A stretch of DNA of 64,000 nucleotides from Astrocystis sublimbata (Eukaryota > Ascomycota > Sordariomycetes > Xylariales > Xylariaceae), in NCBI GenBank assembly GCA_022453515.1, contig JAJNNY010000007.1, positions 310,001 through 374,000 on the forward strand, given 5' to 3'. Position numbers and translations under genes: made by a program. Below the pieces are notes generated by a model. It did no database searches and had not been told where the DNA came from. It was given only the letters and a program-made list of their open reading frames with translations. Shown here in pieces: positions 24,062 through 37,035 of this stretch (positions within the stretch are counted from its first letter, which is position 1; each line of letters opens with the position of its first letter).

Positions 24062-26623
24062 TCTTGGGGAGGATTCCGAGCGAGGATAAACGAAGGCGTG
24101 AGTAGGTACTTTAGACGTGATGTAAGTGGTGATAGAATCCACTCGCGAGATGGTATGAATGTGAGCAAAACGTAAATAATGAGACAAATGGTTGAATTTG
24201 ATAATTACAGGCGTACCTAGGATGTTTATTAATTTCCCATGTGACAACTCACGTCATATGTCTGTTGAGAAGCCTGATGTTGCACGATTCATCGGATTCC
24301 TAGGCTATCTCGCCGGTCGGTGCGGGCATTAAGTTGTTGGGTGACATTTTGCCCATGCAGGACAAAGCAAGGCGAAACGGCCACCACTCCCGTTTGTGCA
24401 ACACAGCCTCGGAACAAGGTACTTCTGGTGTATAAGCACACACTCAATGTGGGCGCATTAGCATGTTTCTGATTGAACACTCGTAGAGCTGCAAGGACCA
24501 TTGGTCGTCTATGGATCAACGGTAGATGGCTGGCTCGGGTGGCATGCATATGGGTGATAAGATCCAAGTAAACAGTATACCACAGTAGTGTAACCTTGTA
24601 CCTGAAAGAAGCGCAACATATGCTGACAGACCCATGCCAGTGCAATCGTAAGCAACCAGTGAGTGGCAAGCCTCACTCGAGTATTCCAATGAGCCCTTTG
24701 GAAGGGAGTATGTGTTATGTCATGGGAGAATAACGAATTGCTTCCCATGTTTAAACCCATGTTTAAACATGTTAGTTCCTACATCTGCGTACCTACTCAA
24801 CTTACATAGGAGCAGTATTGGTTTCCGAGTGCGGGGTGGTCAAGGCTGTGCAGAGAGAGATAGCTCGATAGGGCTGTTTGTGGGCACCTTTTATGTCAAC
24901 AAGATCTCACACTTACCTACCATATAGGTACTTGCAATAGATATACATCATAGCATTGAATCAGAAGAACAGCCCTGATACTTTCTGCCCAGCATTGGAT
25001 TTCTCAGTATCGAAGAGGGCCATGATGTCATTGGCGGGCAATGAGTATGTCATACCAGGTATTTAGGAGGTACTTGTAGATAACCCCAGACGCTTATACT
25101 TATTCCATTTCCCCTAGCTACTTACATAGCTCAGGGAGGGTTCTTTTAGTTCCACGTACTCGTACATGCAAAACTTCAATAATTGGTTGGCCTATACTTC
25201 GTCAACAATACGGAGTATTCAGCATCATCTCAGATTTGCTCTCTCGTTTCAAACTATCACCACAGCAATACTAGTAGTCAGTACCCATCGGGAGTCCATA
25301 CCTTCGTCTACCCCCTCAAGCAGGACGGGTCACGATAGCCACACGGTGAATTCCAGTGCCCATCTTGGATGAGACCCGAAAATATTTATTCTTTTCCCCG
25401 CGGATGCCAAGCTGCATGCGAGCCTGGTCCACAGCATTGAGCCAAACTACTCCGTGGTACCTACAGCACATATAGTACCCTTGCCTAGTAAGTAGGCGAA
25501 GTAGGTATCTACCTAGTACCTAGGTACCAAGGCTATAGTATATTCTCTCTAATTTTAGCACTGCCGAAAATGTCCCGAATCCCTGCTCAGCCCATTGACA
25601 ACAATTGGCCAATCGTCCCCGCCATGTGCTGCCATTATAGTGGTTTCTGAGATATGGAATGGGTCTGACATGTCTGACATCAGCCCATGCTGACTGCGCC
25701 CTCGGCGCCTGGGCGGCCTGGCCTCTTCCTCCGCTGCACCACCGCAGCAATGTCACCCTCCAAGACAAGCCCAAGACAAGCCCCAGCCCGCTTCCGGTTA
25801 GCGATGCCTTCGAATGCCCGATAGTCGTGGGGATTGGACACTTAGTAAGCCCATTGTGGACACTGCCCGATTGCGCCGCTAAAGAAGATCCAGAAGGTCC
25901 AGTATGTAGGCGAGGTTGGCGAGGTAGGCGACGTTGCCGTGCAGCTCTCTACGCGATGTGCTCAGTTGTCACGCGGAACAATGCATGATTGATGGAATCC
26001 GGGTCGTGCTTCATCACATTTGATCGGGTGTTTCGCCTCGTGGCTTTTAACTATTGCCCTTGTCTATGGACTTGTGCCTGCATTCAGCCCAGGCAGAAAC
26101 CCTTGCCCCTAGATAGCCGGCATGTGCGTTGACTTGGTTCAATCTCAGCTATCGGTATTACGCCATGGCCCATGGGTAAGCACCCGACCCGGGATACGAT
26201 GCCGAGCGTTAAGACAGAAGGGGGATCTGGAGGGCTCCTAGTTTCCACTTACCTAGGTACATGCCTATTGTGAAGCAGGCACTTACGCGAGAACCGTAGA
26301 TGATGTATCACATTAGCCGTGTGTGGCAGCAAGACCCTGAACGAACCAAGGCAGAAGCCTCGGAAGCCCCCCTTATCCATGAGCATGAACTCGTCTTTCT
26401 AAATTTACAAGGGCTAGACTAGAACGTGATCTAAAGCTGCATGGTCCCAAAGTCTGGTCGTGCTCCAAACGCCTTAGCATCCTATAACATAGAAGCAAGT
26501 CGGTTCCGTAGGGCGTCGTGGGATACTTGCGACTTTTTTCTCTTTTCATGACTTCATGTGTATCCCCACCTTCCGTCTCACGCAACCCGACGCGCGGCGA
26601 TCCTGCTTGACAAAGTTGTCAAA
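24062..26623. other. divergent intergenic region, GMC / 7TM gene
   Basis: About 2.5 kb with no supportable gene. Contains a near-palindromic duplicate ATGTTTAAAC (24748-24772) and AGGTACC-type motifs near 25503-25530 and 26250-26260. It includes the promoters of both flanking genes. Confidence 0.5.
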
Positions 26624-27798
26624 ATGCTCGGACCATACAGCAAAGAGCTGATGATAGGCCTCGCCGTAGGCTCCATCGTCCTACCTACCATATTTTTCGG
26701 ACTTAGACTCTGGGCGAGGCGTTTGCGACGGACGGGTTTATCGACAGACGATTGGCTATGCTTCGCGGGGCTGCTTGTTGGATGGACATGTTGCGCCTTG
26801 CAACTCTACGCTGCCATCGACGGGCAATTAGGTCAGCATCAGATACTTGACGAAGACGGGAAACCTATTCTAGATGACCCGCGATTCTTGGTTTACGAAA
26901 GAGTGAGTAGAGAGGGTGTAGGCCGCACGATGATTATCATTCCAGACTGACGATGCATTCTCCAAGACCAAACTTGCTGTAAATGTCCTCAGTCCCATCG
27001 GATTCGGGCTCGTGAAGGCCTCGATTGTGGTTCTCTACGAAAGCATATTTCACCAAAACCGCCCGTTTCGCATTTGTGCATATGTCATGCTTGGGCTACT
27101 GGGCGGATGGGCGATCTCTTTCTTCTTCGCCAATTTGTTCATCTGTTATCCGGTTACAGCCCTTATAGAGCCCTTCTACGGGAAGAAATGCGTCGATCGA
27201 GCCGCCGTGTTTCTCTCGACGCTTGTCACTGATCTGATATTCGACATTCTCATCTTGCTGATGCCAATTCCGGTCGTACTGCGGCTACAATTACGATCGA
27301 AAGATAAACTTGGAGTGCTCGGGATGTTTCTGCTGGGAGCGACGCAAGTGTTTACCCTCCAACATTCCAAAAGACACGATATACTAACCAACCTTCAGCG
27401 TCGTCGCCGTCAGTATTGCTCGTCTTGTCCAGCTGTTGGAGGTAAACTCACAGTACTTATTATTTGCATTTGACCAAACTTGTACGTATTTACCGCAGTG
27501 AAGTATCGTGGCACTTGGGAACTAAATAATCCATGCAGACTACACCTCACCTGCTTTTTTCTGGGCCAACATCGAACTGGCTATCGCGGTGGTATCAGCT
27601 TGTCTTCCGACACTAAAACCTGTCATGGTCTACCTCTTTCCTTCACCGCCAAAGCCTCAATCGAGCCAAACAGACTATATCCAAATCAGCGAACGAAAAG
27701 CATCACGCTCACGCGAGTCGCGCGGCTCGGATGACATGTATTCTACAGAGCCAGGCAGAGGCTCAATACCACTTAATCACTACGGACCAGAGCCGTAG
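26624..27798 (+). CDS. rhodopsin-like (SAT4-type) integral membrane protein
   Basis: Four exons (26624-26902, 26946-27343, 27399-27481, 27539-27798) encode 339 residues with about seven hydrophobic segments. They begin with LMIGLAVGSIVLPTIFFGLRL and include LCFAGLLVGWTCCALQLYA, VVLYESIF, AYVMLGLLGGWAISFFFA and LVTDLIFDILILLMPIPVVL, and near the end FFWANIELAIAVVSACLPTL. The motif order (DDWL, KTKLAV, PIPV, ARL, W..IE..IA....CLPT) is that of the fungal rhodopsin-domain/SAT4 family, often found beside secondary-metabolite genes; function unproven. Intron 2 begins with GC (GCAAGT) rather than GT, which is the only donor keeping the conserved ARLVQLLE in frame. The tail is polar, with SQTDYIQISERK. 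Upstream in-frame Met at 26558 is a possible alternative start. Confidence 0.8.
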
Positions 27799-28916
27799 GA
27801 GCCAAGCTCCTTAGCAGATAAGGGGGAGAAACAAAAAAAAAAAAAAAGGAAGATCAAAAAAAGATAAAAGACAAGAGAAGAAGATAATAAATTCCAAAGC
27901 CGTTATTACAGACCATGACACTCTGCCCAGGCTGGGTTACAGAAAGAATTCGATACACCACTTGTATATTTGTGTCCGTCCACAGCTAGATTAGACCTGT
28001 ATATATGCAATAATTACATCGGCAATTTCAAGATCAATCTACCAATTACTAAGAAAGCAACCATGACATCTCGTTCAGATCTGGTGCGCAGGGTGCTGTT
28101 TGAGTCGGTCTGGCCCGATCGGAAAAGTGAGGAGCAGCAGGCAAGATTCGTGGCACCACGTCCCCCGACCCTAGGGGTATAACCGACTGTTTGCTATGCG
28201 CCGGGGTGGTAATTTCCTCTTTGCTTCAGCTTCTACTTTCAACAATGGGCTCAACTAGCTGGCTCGGCTGGTTCGATGGCTCGCGCCATTCATTCGGTAA
28301 ACAAGCTATCTGCGGAAGTGGCCGAGCTAACAAGTCGAAGCTGATCGATCGTACGTGAGGAGAAGCATGCGAGCCATGCAGCCATTTGCAACCAACCACT
28401 AATAACTATTACACTAAGCCGCTCGGCCGGTACGCTCGCCCAGAACTCACCTCCCACGTGGGCATGTCGTAGTAATACACGCATGCACACACACACATGC
28501 GGCCGAGTTGCATCGAATGGAAAGTTCTTAGGGTTGGTCACAATCATTGGGCAGTGAGTGGGTAGATCAAATCGGCTGCAGTGGCGGGCTGTTCGGATCG
28601 GCTTGATGCCGCTTGAACAAAGGAATTCTGTTCGCAATGTTGCTTGCAGGTGCCGAGCGCCCCGAAGGCCTTTGCTGCCTGTGCTGGTGAGACTGGTGAG
28701 AAAAGGAAGATATCCATCGAATGTGGCGGCCCCGTCCCGGCGTCCCCTGCAGCTTGTGCCGCCCCCTTCACGCCTGTGGGATCAATCATCCATGCATGAT
28801 CCATCCCATCCACGCCAAGTTCCGACAATAAAACCCTCGTGTGGAACGCTTCCCATTCCTCACGACGTAGCGTGGTATTTTGACGCCATCTCGAAATCCC
28901 TCTTCCCGTCCAAATC
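27799..28916. other. intergenic with poly-A tract
   Basis: No gene seen. An A-rich tract follows the 7TM gene at about 27830-27870. A short CA repeat lies near 28485-28497. The right end is the promoter of the FAD oxidase gene. Confidence 0.5.
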
Positions 28917-30536
28917 ATGAGGTTCATCCGCCAATTCCTGCGGGCTTTGGCCTGTTCAGGACTGGTTTACGCGACCGGCAACTGCACTTCACTCGTCCAG
29001 CGCTTGCAGACCGAGTTGTCACCAAAGCTGTCGCAAGTGAACCTGATATCTACGACGGCGCCGGCACGATGGAGTGATTTTGCGGCCCCGGATCCCGGCG
29101 TTGTGGTCAATGTCGCAACCGAACTGGATGTTGTAGCTACGGTAGGCTTATACGAGTCGCACGCGACGCCGACTCTGCTCGTCTGCCTCGGTCTTGCAGT
29201 ACTTTCGAAAAGAGTGGCGGCTAACATCGGCGTTGTATCACATCTAGGTCGAGTATTGCACAAAACGGCAAATTCCTTTTCTGGCTCAAAACGGAGGCAA
29301 TGGGTGGGCAACATTCCACCTCAAGAACAACGGTGTGCTCATCAACCTGGCTGCTCTAGACCAAGTCACATTCAATGCCGACAAGACTCAGGCTACCATT
29401 GGCGGAGGGTCCACCGTCAAAAACACCATCGACAAGGCCTATGCCGCGGGTGCTCTGGTGCTGACGGGTAATTGTAACTGTGTCGGCGCCCTTGGTGCTT
29501 CGCTCGGCGGTGGCTACGGTAACCTGATGGGAACATTCGGTTTCGCCGTGGATAACATCATCTCGCTCCGCGTCGTCACCGCCGACGGCGCCCTTCGCAC
29601 CGTCACCGCCGAGTCGGACCCGGATCTGTTCTGGGGTCTTCGGGGCGCGGCAGCCAATCTCGGTATTGTGACTTCTGCAACACTCAAATCAAGCCCTGCA
29701 TCCCCAGAAGACTTTCAGGCGTGGAGGGGTGAGTTGGTATTCACCGAGGACAAGCTGGAGGATGTCGTTCAAGCCATCCAGGATCTTGTCTTAGGCCCGG
29801 ACACGGTCATTTTCCTGTACCTTCTTGCAGATAGCACGGGCGCTCCGATGGTAGTTGCCTCTCCATTCATGCACAAAGGCAATGCGACCACGGGCCGGAT
29901 CGCGTACGAGAGTCTGTATGCCATCGGTCCTGTGGCAGATACCACAGCCGTCACCCCGTACAATATGTGGAATGTGGGATCCGACGCGTTATGTACGCGC
30001 GGCGGGTTCAAGCCTGGCTTCGCTGCTGGCTTCCAGGACATGGTTCCGTCCAAGTGGCGTCAGATCTGGGACGCCTACGTCGCTTTCCAGAAGCTCCCCG
30101 GCGCGGCTATGAGCGGTGTGCTTCTCGAGGTATATGATCTGACCAAGGCCAAGTCGGTACCTTCCAGCTCGTCAGCCTTCCCCTACCGCGACGTTCGATT
30201 CAACGCCTTTGCGATTCCCTGGTACGACGACTCGTCACTGGATGCCCAGGCCGCGGAATTCGGGAATACTGTGCGCGACTTGCTGAGAAGTTCGAGCAAC
30301 TCCCCTCGCCCTCAGACGTACGTTTACCATGTCACAAATCCATCTTATTTATCCCTCTCGCTCTATCCAACCTCTTCCCTTTGCCATGTGCTGACTTCAA
30401 CTATAGCTATGTCAACTTCGCCTATGGAGATGAGGCGCTCGATGTAATATATGGAGACAGCCTGCCTAAGCTTCGATCAGTCAAGAACCAATACGACCCG
30501 ACGAACGTGTTCAATCAATGGTTCAACATACGTTGA
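28917..30536 (+). CDS. FAD-linked oxidase (BBE/PCMH type), secreted
   Basis: Three exons (28917-29141, 29248-30317, 30407-30536) encode 474 residues. The N-terminus MRFIRQFLRALACSGLVYA is a likely signal peptide. The FAD_binding_4 (PCMH) domain is visible as DPGVVVNVATELDVVATV, IPFLAQNGGNGWATF, INLAALDQVTFNADKTQATIGGGST and NCVGALGASLGGGYGNLMG. The C-terminal BBE segment ends PKLRSVKNQYDPTNVFNQWFNIR. The usual R-x-GGH loop that carries the 8-alpha-histidyl FAD link reads QNGGNG here, so only the Cys in GNCNCVGA could bind FAD covalently. Such oxidases perform dehydrogenation or oxidative cyclisation in alkaloid and polyketide pathways. It lies downstream of the 7TM gene in the same direction. 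Confidence 0.88.
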
Positions 30537-33500
30537 GGCGCCGTATGATTCTATCTAGTACTGCGTATAACAACCTACTCTGTATAATGCATAATACTAT
30601 CATGAAGTCGTTGTACTACCTAGTAGGAACACCATCGTCACCAGGTATACGAGGGCACCCACTGCTACAATAACACTAATACGTACCTATCAAGCATGAG
30701 ATATGCTGCGTGGCTGCATGCAAGTTTGATAAGTCCACTGCAAGTACTGTCTTGATACGATTTATCAGCTCCGAGATTCCCGTGACTACAGTAGCTGCGC
30801 AGAAGACGATCGCTGCGCGAGGCGTATCAGATGCTGCCTCGCGGATGCTCCGGCGAACATCCATAGCGACATGGAAACAGGTTTCGCATCAGAATAAGTT
30901 GAAAACGTGCAAGTCGTGTATTGACCTCACGTTCGGTCCCCGACCTTCCACAAAGAACTATAATCTACATTGACCCACCGTTCGCCTGCTGCGCTATCAT
31001 AATGTGACGCCCGAATCCTTCATGCTTCAGATTCCCGCGTCGCGAGCGATGTTACTTACGGTCTGCGAGCAACAACTAGGTAGGTTGTTGTGTCTCAGCT
31101 AGCAGCAATACTCCTACCCACTGAATGCACATACATGTGATGAGTATCTCCTTTATTTCCTCGAGTGTGAGTAATTAGCTCAAATCAATGTAGCTAGCGA
31201 GAGCTAGCACTTCTCGTCCCATGACGCCTCTTCTCCTAGTACTGTATTAACCGCCCCACGAATCCATGCCATGCTTGTGTCGTATCCGGAAGACATTAAC
31301 CTGCATTGGATGACGCTAATGATTCCTTACATCAAGCTAATCGATACAAGATGGCTTACTGTGTCCATTAATTACAGTAAGCTCAGATCTACCGGCATAT
31401 TCCGTTCTAGACTTTCAGCTGGTAGTTAAGATACTTCAAAGAAGGTTGCTGAAGAACATTTTCAGGTCCGGTATTATGTATCAATAGTCACACATCACGC
31501 TGTGGCGTGGTAATTTCTACGAATTTCTACGAAACGCGTATCCATAGGTTGCAAACCGCGAGCAAGTTCGTGGGGGGTTGAGACTCGAAAAAAATCAAGG
31601 TGGACACTGTAGTTGGCAAGCCTAAGATACAACAGTCTGCGTCAGAACGTTATTTGCTAGAGGGTCCACCCCGGATGCGCCTTTCATCATGCTCTCGGTA
31701 TTGTAATCGCAGACACCAGCGGAGCGACGATGCAATCAAAAGATGCCTCGGATGTCAGGAAAGAGGCATCGTCACTAGCAGCTAGTCTAGTTCCTGGTCG
31801 AACTACGGTGGTGCTAAATCCGCGAGCTTACCCAATCTGTATGATAGTGTACGCAGTACTGGGATGCACTCGATATCTCTCGGCAGTTGAAAGCTTGATT
31901 GCTCGTTGAAATATGGTCGGAGACATTAGCACTCGGGTAAGTGAAATTGTTGAAGGCTCAACCCCATGATCCAGAAGGCCAATCAATGGTATGGGAAGAG
32001 GTCTCGAAAAATCATTCAAATCAGTTGTATCATCTTTTCCTTCACCAGTAGTGTTTACGGATTGTTTGTTGGATCAGGACAAAGGTTCACCTGAGCCGCT
32101 AATTTATAAAGGTATCTTCGTCAAATATCATTCCCAATGTAAGTTATACGTTGTCGCTACTATAACAAAAAGTACAACTACAGATATATGGATTTGTGTT
32201 AAACTATAAATATATAACAATGTGTTTAAATAATACAAGCATAGCGATATAAATATGATTGCTCTTGAGACAAGTTCGTAGTATTATGCTTAGCCACAAT
32301 CTCTGTAGGGAATCCTAACAAATTTAAGTATTAATTGCATTTCTTACCGCTATAATCTGAAAGTCATATATAGTAACCCCTTTAGAGATAACAAATGAAT
32401 ATGTTTTCTACTTATGCAAGCATAATAAACATTCACTAGGCGTCCGATTATGAGGACTATGACACATTGTTTAGTTTCCATGCTATATAATAGAACTCTA
32501 ATGAGCACCATATCCCAACTCTATTAAAAGATAGGTAGCTATCGAGCCGGAATTAACTATCTATGATGTGTTTAAATACGGAGCTAAAACATTTCGTTTC
32601 ACTCTTATGCTGGAATTGTAACTGTTAAGATATTATTAAAACTGAGAAGATATTAATAAAAGTAGACACAGGTCCATCTTTGGCAACCGATTTACTTTAG
32701 AGCTATGCTAATATTCCATAGGAAGTGTTTGTAAGAACCTTAAGGGTGTGTGGGTGCAAAGGTATTCAATTCAAAGTTAATTAGATTACCGTTCTAAACG
32801 AAAGCTTGCTTTGTTGGTTGACAATGACCATGTAGGAGGTTCCAAAACATCTGTGTCATAATTAGATAACAATTCATATGATATATTTATCGATGAGGTT
32901 TTTTTTTTACCCGCATAATTATAATAAAGAAGAGATGAACCCAAAATCAATGTTCCTACTAGAATTATACAAGGCATCAACGGCTCATCCTTATCGAATC
33001 CCTATAAGGATAGAGCCTAACACTTGGCCTTATGTCATCTTCTGATATGATATGTGTTTATACATCCACCATTCTAATAATATGCAAGGTGCCTCAACCT
33101 CCCTGCCTCAAAAAGTTGGGGAAACAAGCATATCTCAGGGCATGCCACTGAAAAAAAATCAAACCCAAAAATTCTTTGATTGTTGATAAATATTTAAGGC
33201 ATATAGCGCAATTCATTGACAACGGGTTGTGACATGGTGGAGTGATGCCGACTGGACACATCAGACAGCCCACAGATCAGCTAGCCACCGGCAGGTAAAA
33301 AGTCTATAGACCTCAAAGTCATATTGAAAACAATAGACTGATCCATGCGCTCAGTTGCAGTCAAATAGGTAGTGATGAGAGAATCATTGACCGCCAGAAG
33401 CTCGGAGTGAAAGGACAACAGATGCAAAAGCCGCAAGCAGAACAGTCCTGTGACATGCGATGTAATAATTATAGTTCAACCCTTTCAAGTTTCAAGTCTC

Positions 33501-34045
33501 AAGGAAAGAGACAGAATCTTGTTGTGCAGCAGAGTGCTCCCCATCTTCCGACGTCTGCTATTCTTAAACACACCTGGATTCTGATATAAACTGTACCTCA
33601 TTTGATGTTGCATCATACCAACACCGACACGTCTTGTGCAACAGGCAGCCCGACTTAGCACCCGCCCGTATCTTGTTACCCGGGATAAACAGAAACTATT
33701 ACGGTTGACTTCGCAGAACAAATCACAGCAACGACGTGTGTGCGCCATCCTATTCTTCCCAAGCGATAGCTTTGGAGGCTGGACACAAATGTCACGGAAA
33801 AGTGGATCTATACTATGTCCCTTAGGTAACCTGATCAGGTGACTAGTATTCCATACGCTCACATTTATAAATAGCTACTTTCTGTTCCTTTTGTACACTT
33901 AGAAACTTACCTTAGGGATCATCTGAATCTATGTCTATGAGCTCCCTACTAGAGACTGCACTGGCTTTACTTCCATGAGCTATCACGTGCCCTTATACGT
34001 GACAACAAATAACCCCGAATATGGACTTTCCTGGCCGTTTAGAAA
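30537..34045. other. gene-poor, partly AT-rich region
   Basis: About 3.5 kb without a supportable gene. From about 32120 to 33060 the DNA is visibly AT-rich with many stops in all frames, which looks like decayed repeat DNA. I cannot name an element. The two short open frames there (31991-32209 plus, 32786-32980 minus) have no clear domain. Confidence 0.5.
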
Positions 34046-34399
34046 ATGCAGAAAGCCCGGGACACTGCAACTTCCTCCGACCGACCACCTTTCATGAGGC
34101 ATCTTCTCCAAGGAACGCAAGCCACTCCGAGACGAGAACTGCTAACACTGGAGTTCAATATTGCAGTACACATCTTTACCATGGGCGAATGCTTTGAACT
34201 GCCGGACCTGAGCGCATCAGTGGTGACTGGGTTCCAGAACCATATGTTCGCTCTGGTTCCCTATCTCGAAATCGACAAAAAACCACGAGGCCCTAGCAGC
34301 ATCAACAACATAAACAACAAGGCAGATCGATGTGCATTCGACGCCTTCAGCCCAGTCATATGGAAGGTGCTGGGGGTCTGGATCTCAGACACTGGGTGA
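34046..34399 (+). CDS. possible hypothetical protein, BTB-like segment
   Basis: Open frame of 117 codons. Its middle (ELLTLEFNIAVHIFTMGECFELPDLSASVVTGF) resembles the helix after the BTB fold in fungal BTB/POZ proteins, where a residue pattern like vyxlaxkyxxpxL is common. No BTB core is seen, and I found no splice-linked upstream exon. It may be a fragment, a lineage-specific gene or chance. Confidence 0.25.
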   Translation: MQKARDTATSSDRPPFMRHLLQGTQATPRRELLTLEFNIAVHIFTMGECFELPDLSASVVTGFQNHMFALVPYLEIDKKPRGPSSINNINNKADRCAFDAFSPVIWKVLGVWISDTG

Positions 34400-35604
34400 T
34401 TGAGCTTCTCCAGGGTCGACAGTATATTGATCTCTAAGCTATCCATACCTATTGTACATGCTGCATATGTTACACAGTTACGAACGTGGATGTTACCTAC
34501 CAGTGTTAAGTACTTTTATGCTGTAAAACGGCTATGGTGATGCTGCAAAACAAGTCCGGACGGGATTTGATCCGCAAACAGAGGACGAATCAGGTTACTC
34601 TAGGTACGGGACGGTGGGCATCCCAGTACCTGACCTAGTACAGTATATTGTCACATATAAACCTTTTGGAGAAAGCCGGCAGTCCGGTAGGTAGATATGA
34701 TAAGCGTATGAACGAACATTTCACTCTCTATGCTGTGTTACTCAGCAAAGTCAGGGTGGTGATATTGAGGAGTGACGGTGGAAAATGAGGTGTGCTCAAC
34801 CCGAAGGGGAAATAAACGAAACAAAAAGGTTGTCTCTCACACCCACATGCATGCATGAGTGGTGTTTTAACCCCCACATCGAGCACAACGAAAGCCGTTC
34901 CTGTTCTTGGACCTGTTCCTGTTCCTGGGCTGTTGTTGATTAGCTGGTTGGAGAGGGAAGTCTGGCCATGTGACAGACTGGAGACCTGGTGGACTGAACC
35001 AGGTCAGTCCATAGCCAAACAACGTGAGGTCCTGGACAAAAGCTGAGGACCCCTACTCATTGATGAAGCATAACTGAAACAGAGTACTCTGGAGCGGGCC
35101 TGGCCGGGCTCATGAGGTCTTTCTTTGAGGTCTTTCTTAAACCGAGGTGAAGAACCAGAATGGCACCTCCATTCCATTTCTAAGTATTTCTATGTGATGC
35201 CGAGTTGACGAGGTGTTGCTCTGAGTCTGCGCATTGTTCTGCTCACAGGAGGAGGTAATTGGTGGTGGCTGGTGCAATGCACGGGCTGCTTGGGTGGGTT
35301 TCGGCATGATGGACGGTTTGGCAGCATCCAGCACCAGCCCGAGCAGACGTGAGCAGAGGGATTAGAGATGATTGCTCAGCAACGAGAGGCTAGGGCAGCA
35401 TAGCGAACATGACGTGTACAGTGGGCTGCAAAGGTGCCAACCTGTTTTATCCCGGGCTAGAATGGGAAAAACCACAAGCTTCTCGGGAATAGCTATATGC
35501 CGTATGATAGTAGTTAGTACCTATAGTATCAGGTAGACCGTAGGACGATGGCTTATCCTTCTCGACAATGTTACCAGTGCACAAATGGGTGAAGTTGTCG
35601 AGGT

Positions 35605-35628
35605 CTGAACCTGAACCTGAACCTGAAC
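35605..35628. repeat. CTGAAC hexamer, four tandem units
   Basis: Four perfect head-to-tail copies of CTGAAC, in non-coding DNA. Not a telomere-type repeat. Confidence 0.8.
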
Positions 35629-36096
35629 CACCCAGCTAGCTGGAGGCTCTTTTTCTTTTCCTCTCTTTTGGCTGGGGTCCCTTTGACAAATTGAACTCGC
35701 CTGGGTCCTGCTCGGGTGTGCCGAGGACCCTGGGGCAGGGTGGCAGGAGAGGTACTCAGAGATGGGAGCTTGGCATTAGCTTGTCGCAACCTTACCTGTC
35801 GCCCGTTACCAACCAAGGTACAGGCGGGGCCCTAGGCCCAAGGACGCTACGGTACGCTAAGGCTTAGGTAGGGCCTCAAGTATCTAGGTACCTCCTTAGC
35901 GGAAGGTTGGGGATGGTTCCAGTGGGACCTCTAGTCTGATCTACTACCTAAGTAACTTACAGCTACAGGTCCCCAGCACTCGCATTGTCCACTCCCGTCC
36001 CGACATCCCATCAAACAGGCAATTGCAATTGGCAGTGCGGTCACTGCGGTGCAACCAACACCTGACTTCGGATGTTCGTGACGTATGACTAAGGCG

Positions 36097-36112
36097 CTCT
36101 CTCTCTCTCTCT
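36097..36112. repeat. CT dinucleotide microsatellite
   Basis: Eight CT units in the pyrimidine-rich region upstream of the gene starting at 37036. Confidence 0.8.
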
Positions 36113-37035
36113 CGCTCACTCGTCCTGCCCCGTACTCGACGACACACACACCACACTCGTCTGCTGCTGCGAGTTGACATGTGCCTGCGTCTTCTTCGGA
36201 TTCCACCCTCTTCACCTCCACCTCCTCCACAACCAATAATCAGCCACGTACATACCTCCATCGTTTCTTTTGTCCCTGTGTGCCTCTCTTGTCTTTTCAC
36301 GGCGAGAGCTTAAAACATTTGGCTCGACTGTCTGTCTGTCGGTATTCTCTATTACGGTACCTTCTCAGCAAATAAGCGTTAATCCGCCGAGACTCGGCCC
36401 AAAGAAGTTATATCCAGTCTGCATTCCAGAAGAATCCGGGGACCTGGACGACGATCTCTCCTGGTCCCTTGCTGTCATCGTCACTGTCTCTCTCCCTCCC
36501 TCCTTCCCCTCTTGTTTCTTCTTTTAATTCCATTTACATTAATTGTCAGCGGTGTGCCCCTGCTCCCACGCCGCCGGTCTCTGCCTTCTCTGCTTCTCTG
36601 CTTCTTGCCCACCACTCTCTTGTCGAGAACCTGGCTCGCAATTGGAGACGGAACGAGCTTTGGAGAGCTTTGGAGTGCCGGCCTGGACTTGGGCACTTTG
36701 GCTGCTGGACCCCAGCCACGACCAATTCCCCCGCTCTCACTTGAGCTCTTGTTCGTCCGCTCGTCACTTTCTCTTATCTCGGCTCCCCCGCGAGGACCCA
36801 AGATTCGACTGGGCCTGTCGCTTGATCCTCCGGACCTCGTTTCCCATCCTCCCAGCAACTAATTATCAACCACACTGTGTATAGTCGTGGTGGTGGCACT
36901 ACGAGCACGCTCACCATAATCTTCTTATCATTAATTTTTTTTGACCATAACCACATCCCTGTCTGCATCGTCACCAAACAGCGCGGACCAATCGAGTCTT
37001 GCTTCTCTTCAAGTCGAACCGTCCAGCAAGACTTA

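Larger units (their letters stand above)
34400..37035. other. intergenic and long 5' leader region
   Basis: No gene supported. It contains a CTGAAC hexamer repeat (35605-35628), AGGTACCT-type motifs near 35883-35893, a CT dinucleotide run (36097-36112) and long pyrimidine-rich stretches (36460-36540). Pyrimidine-rich upstream DNA is common in promoters/leaders of strongly expressed fungal genes, so the right third may be the leader of the 338-residue protein. Confidence 0.5.

Noticed and set aside
24747..24772. Repeated ATGTTTAAAC as a transposon end
   Set aside because: Only a short near-palindrome; no matching partner or target duplication was found.
35605..35628. CTGAAC repeat as an internal telomere-like tract
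   Set aside because: The unit does not match the TTAGGG telomere repeat of filamentous fungi and only four copies are present.
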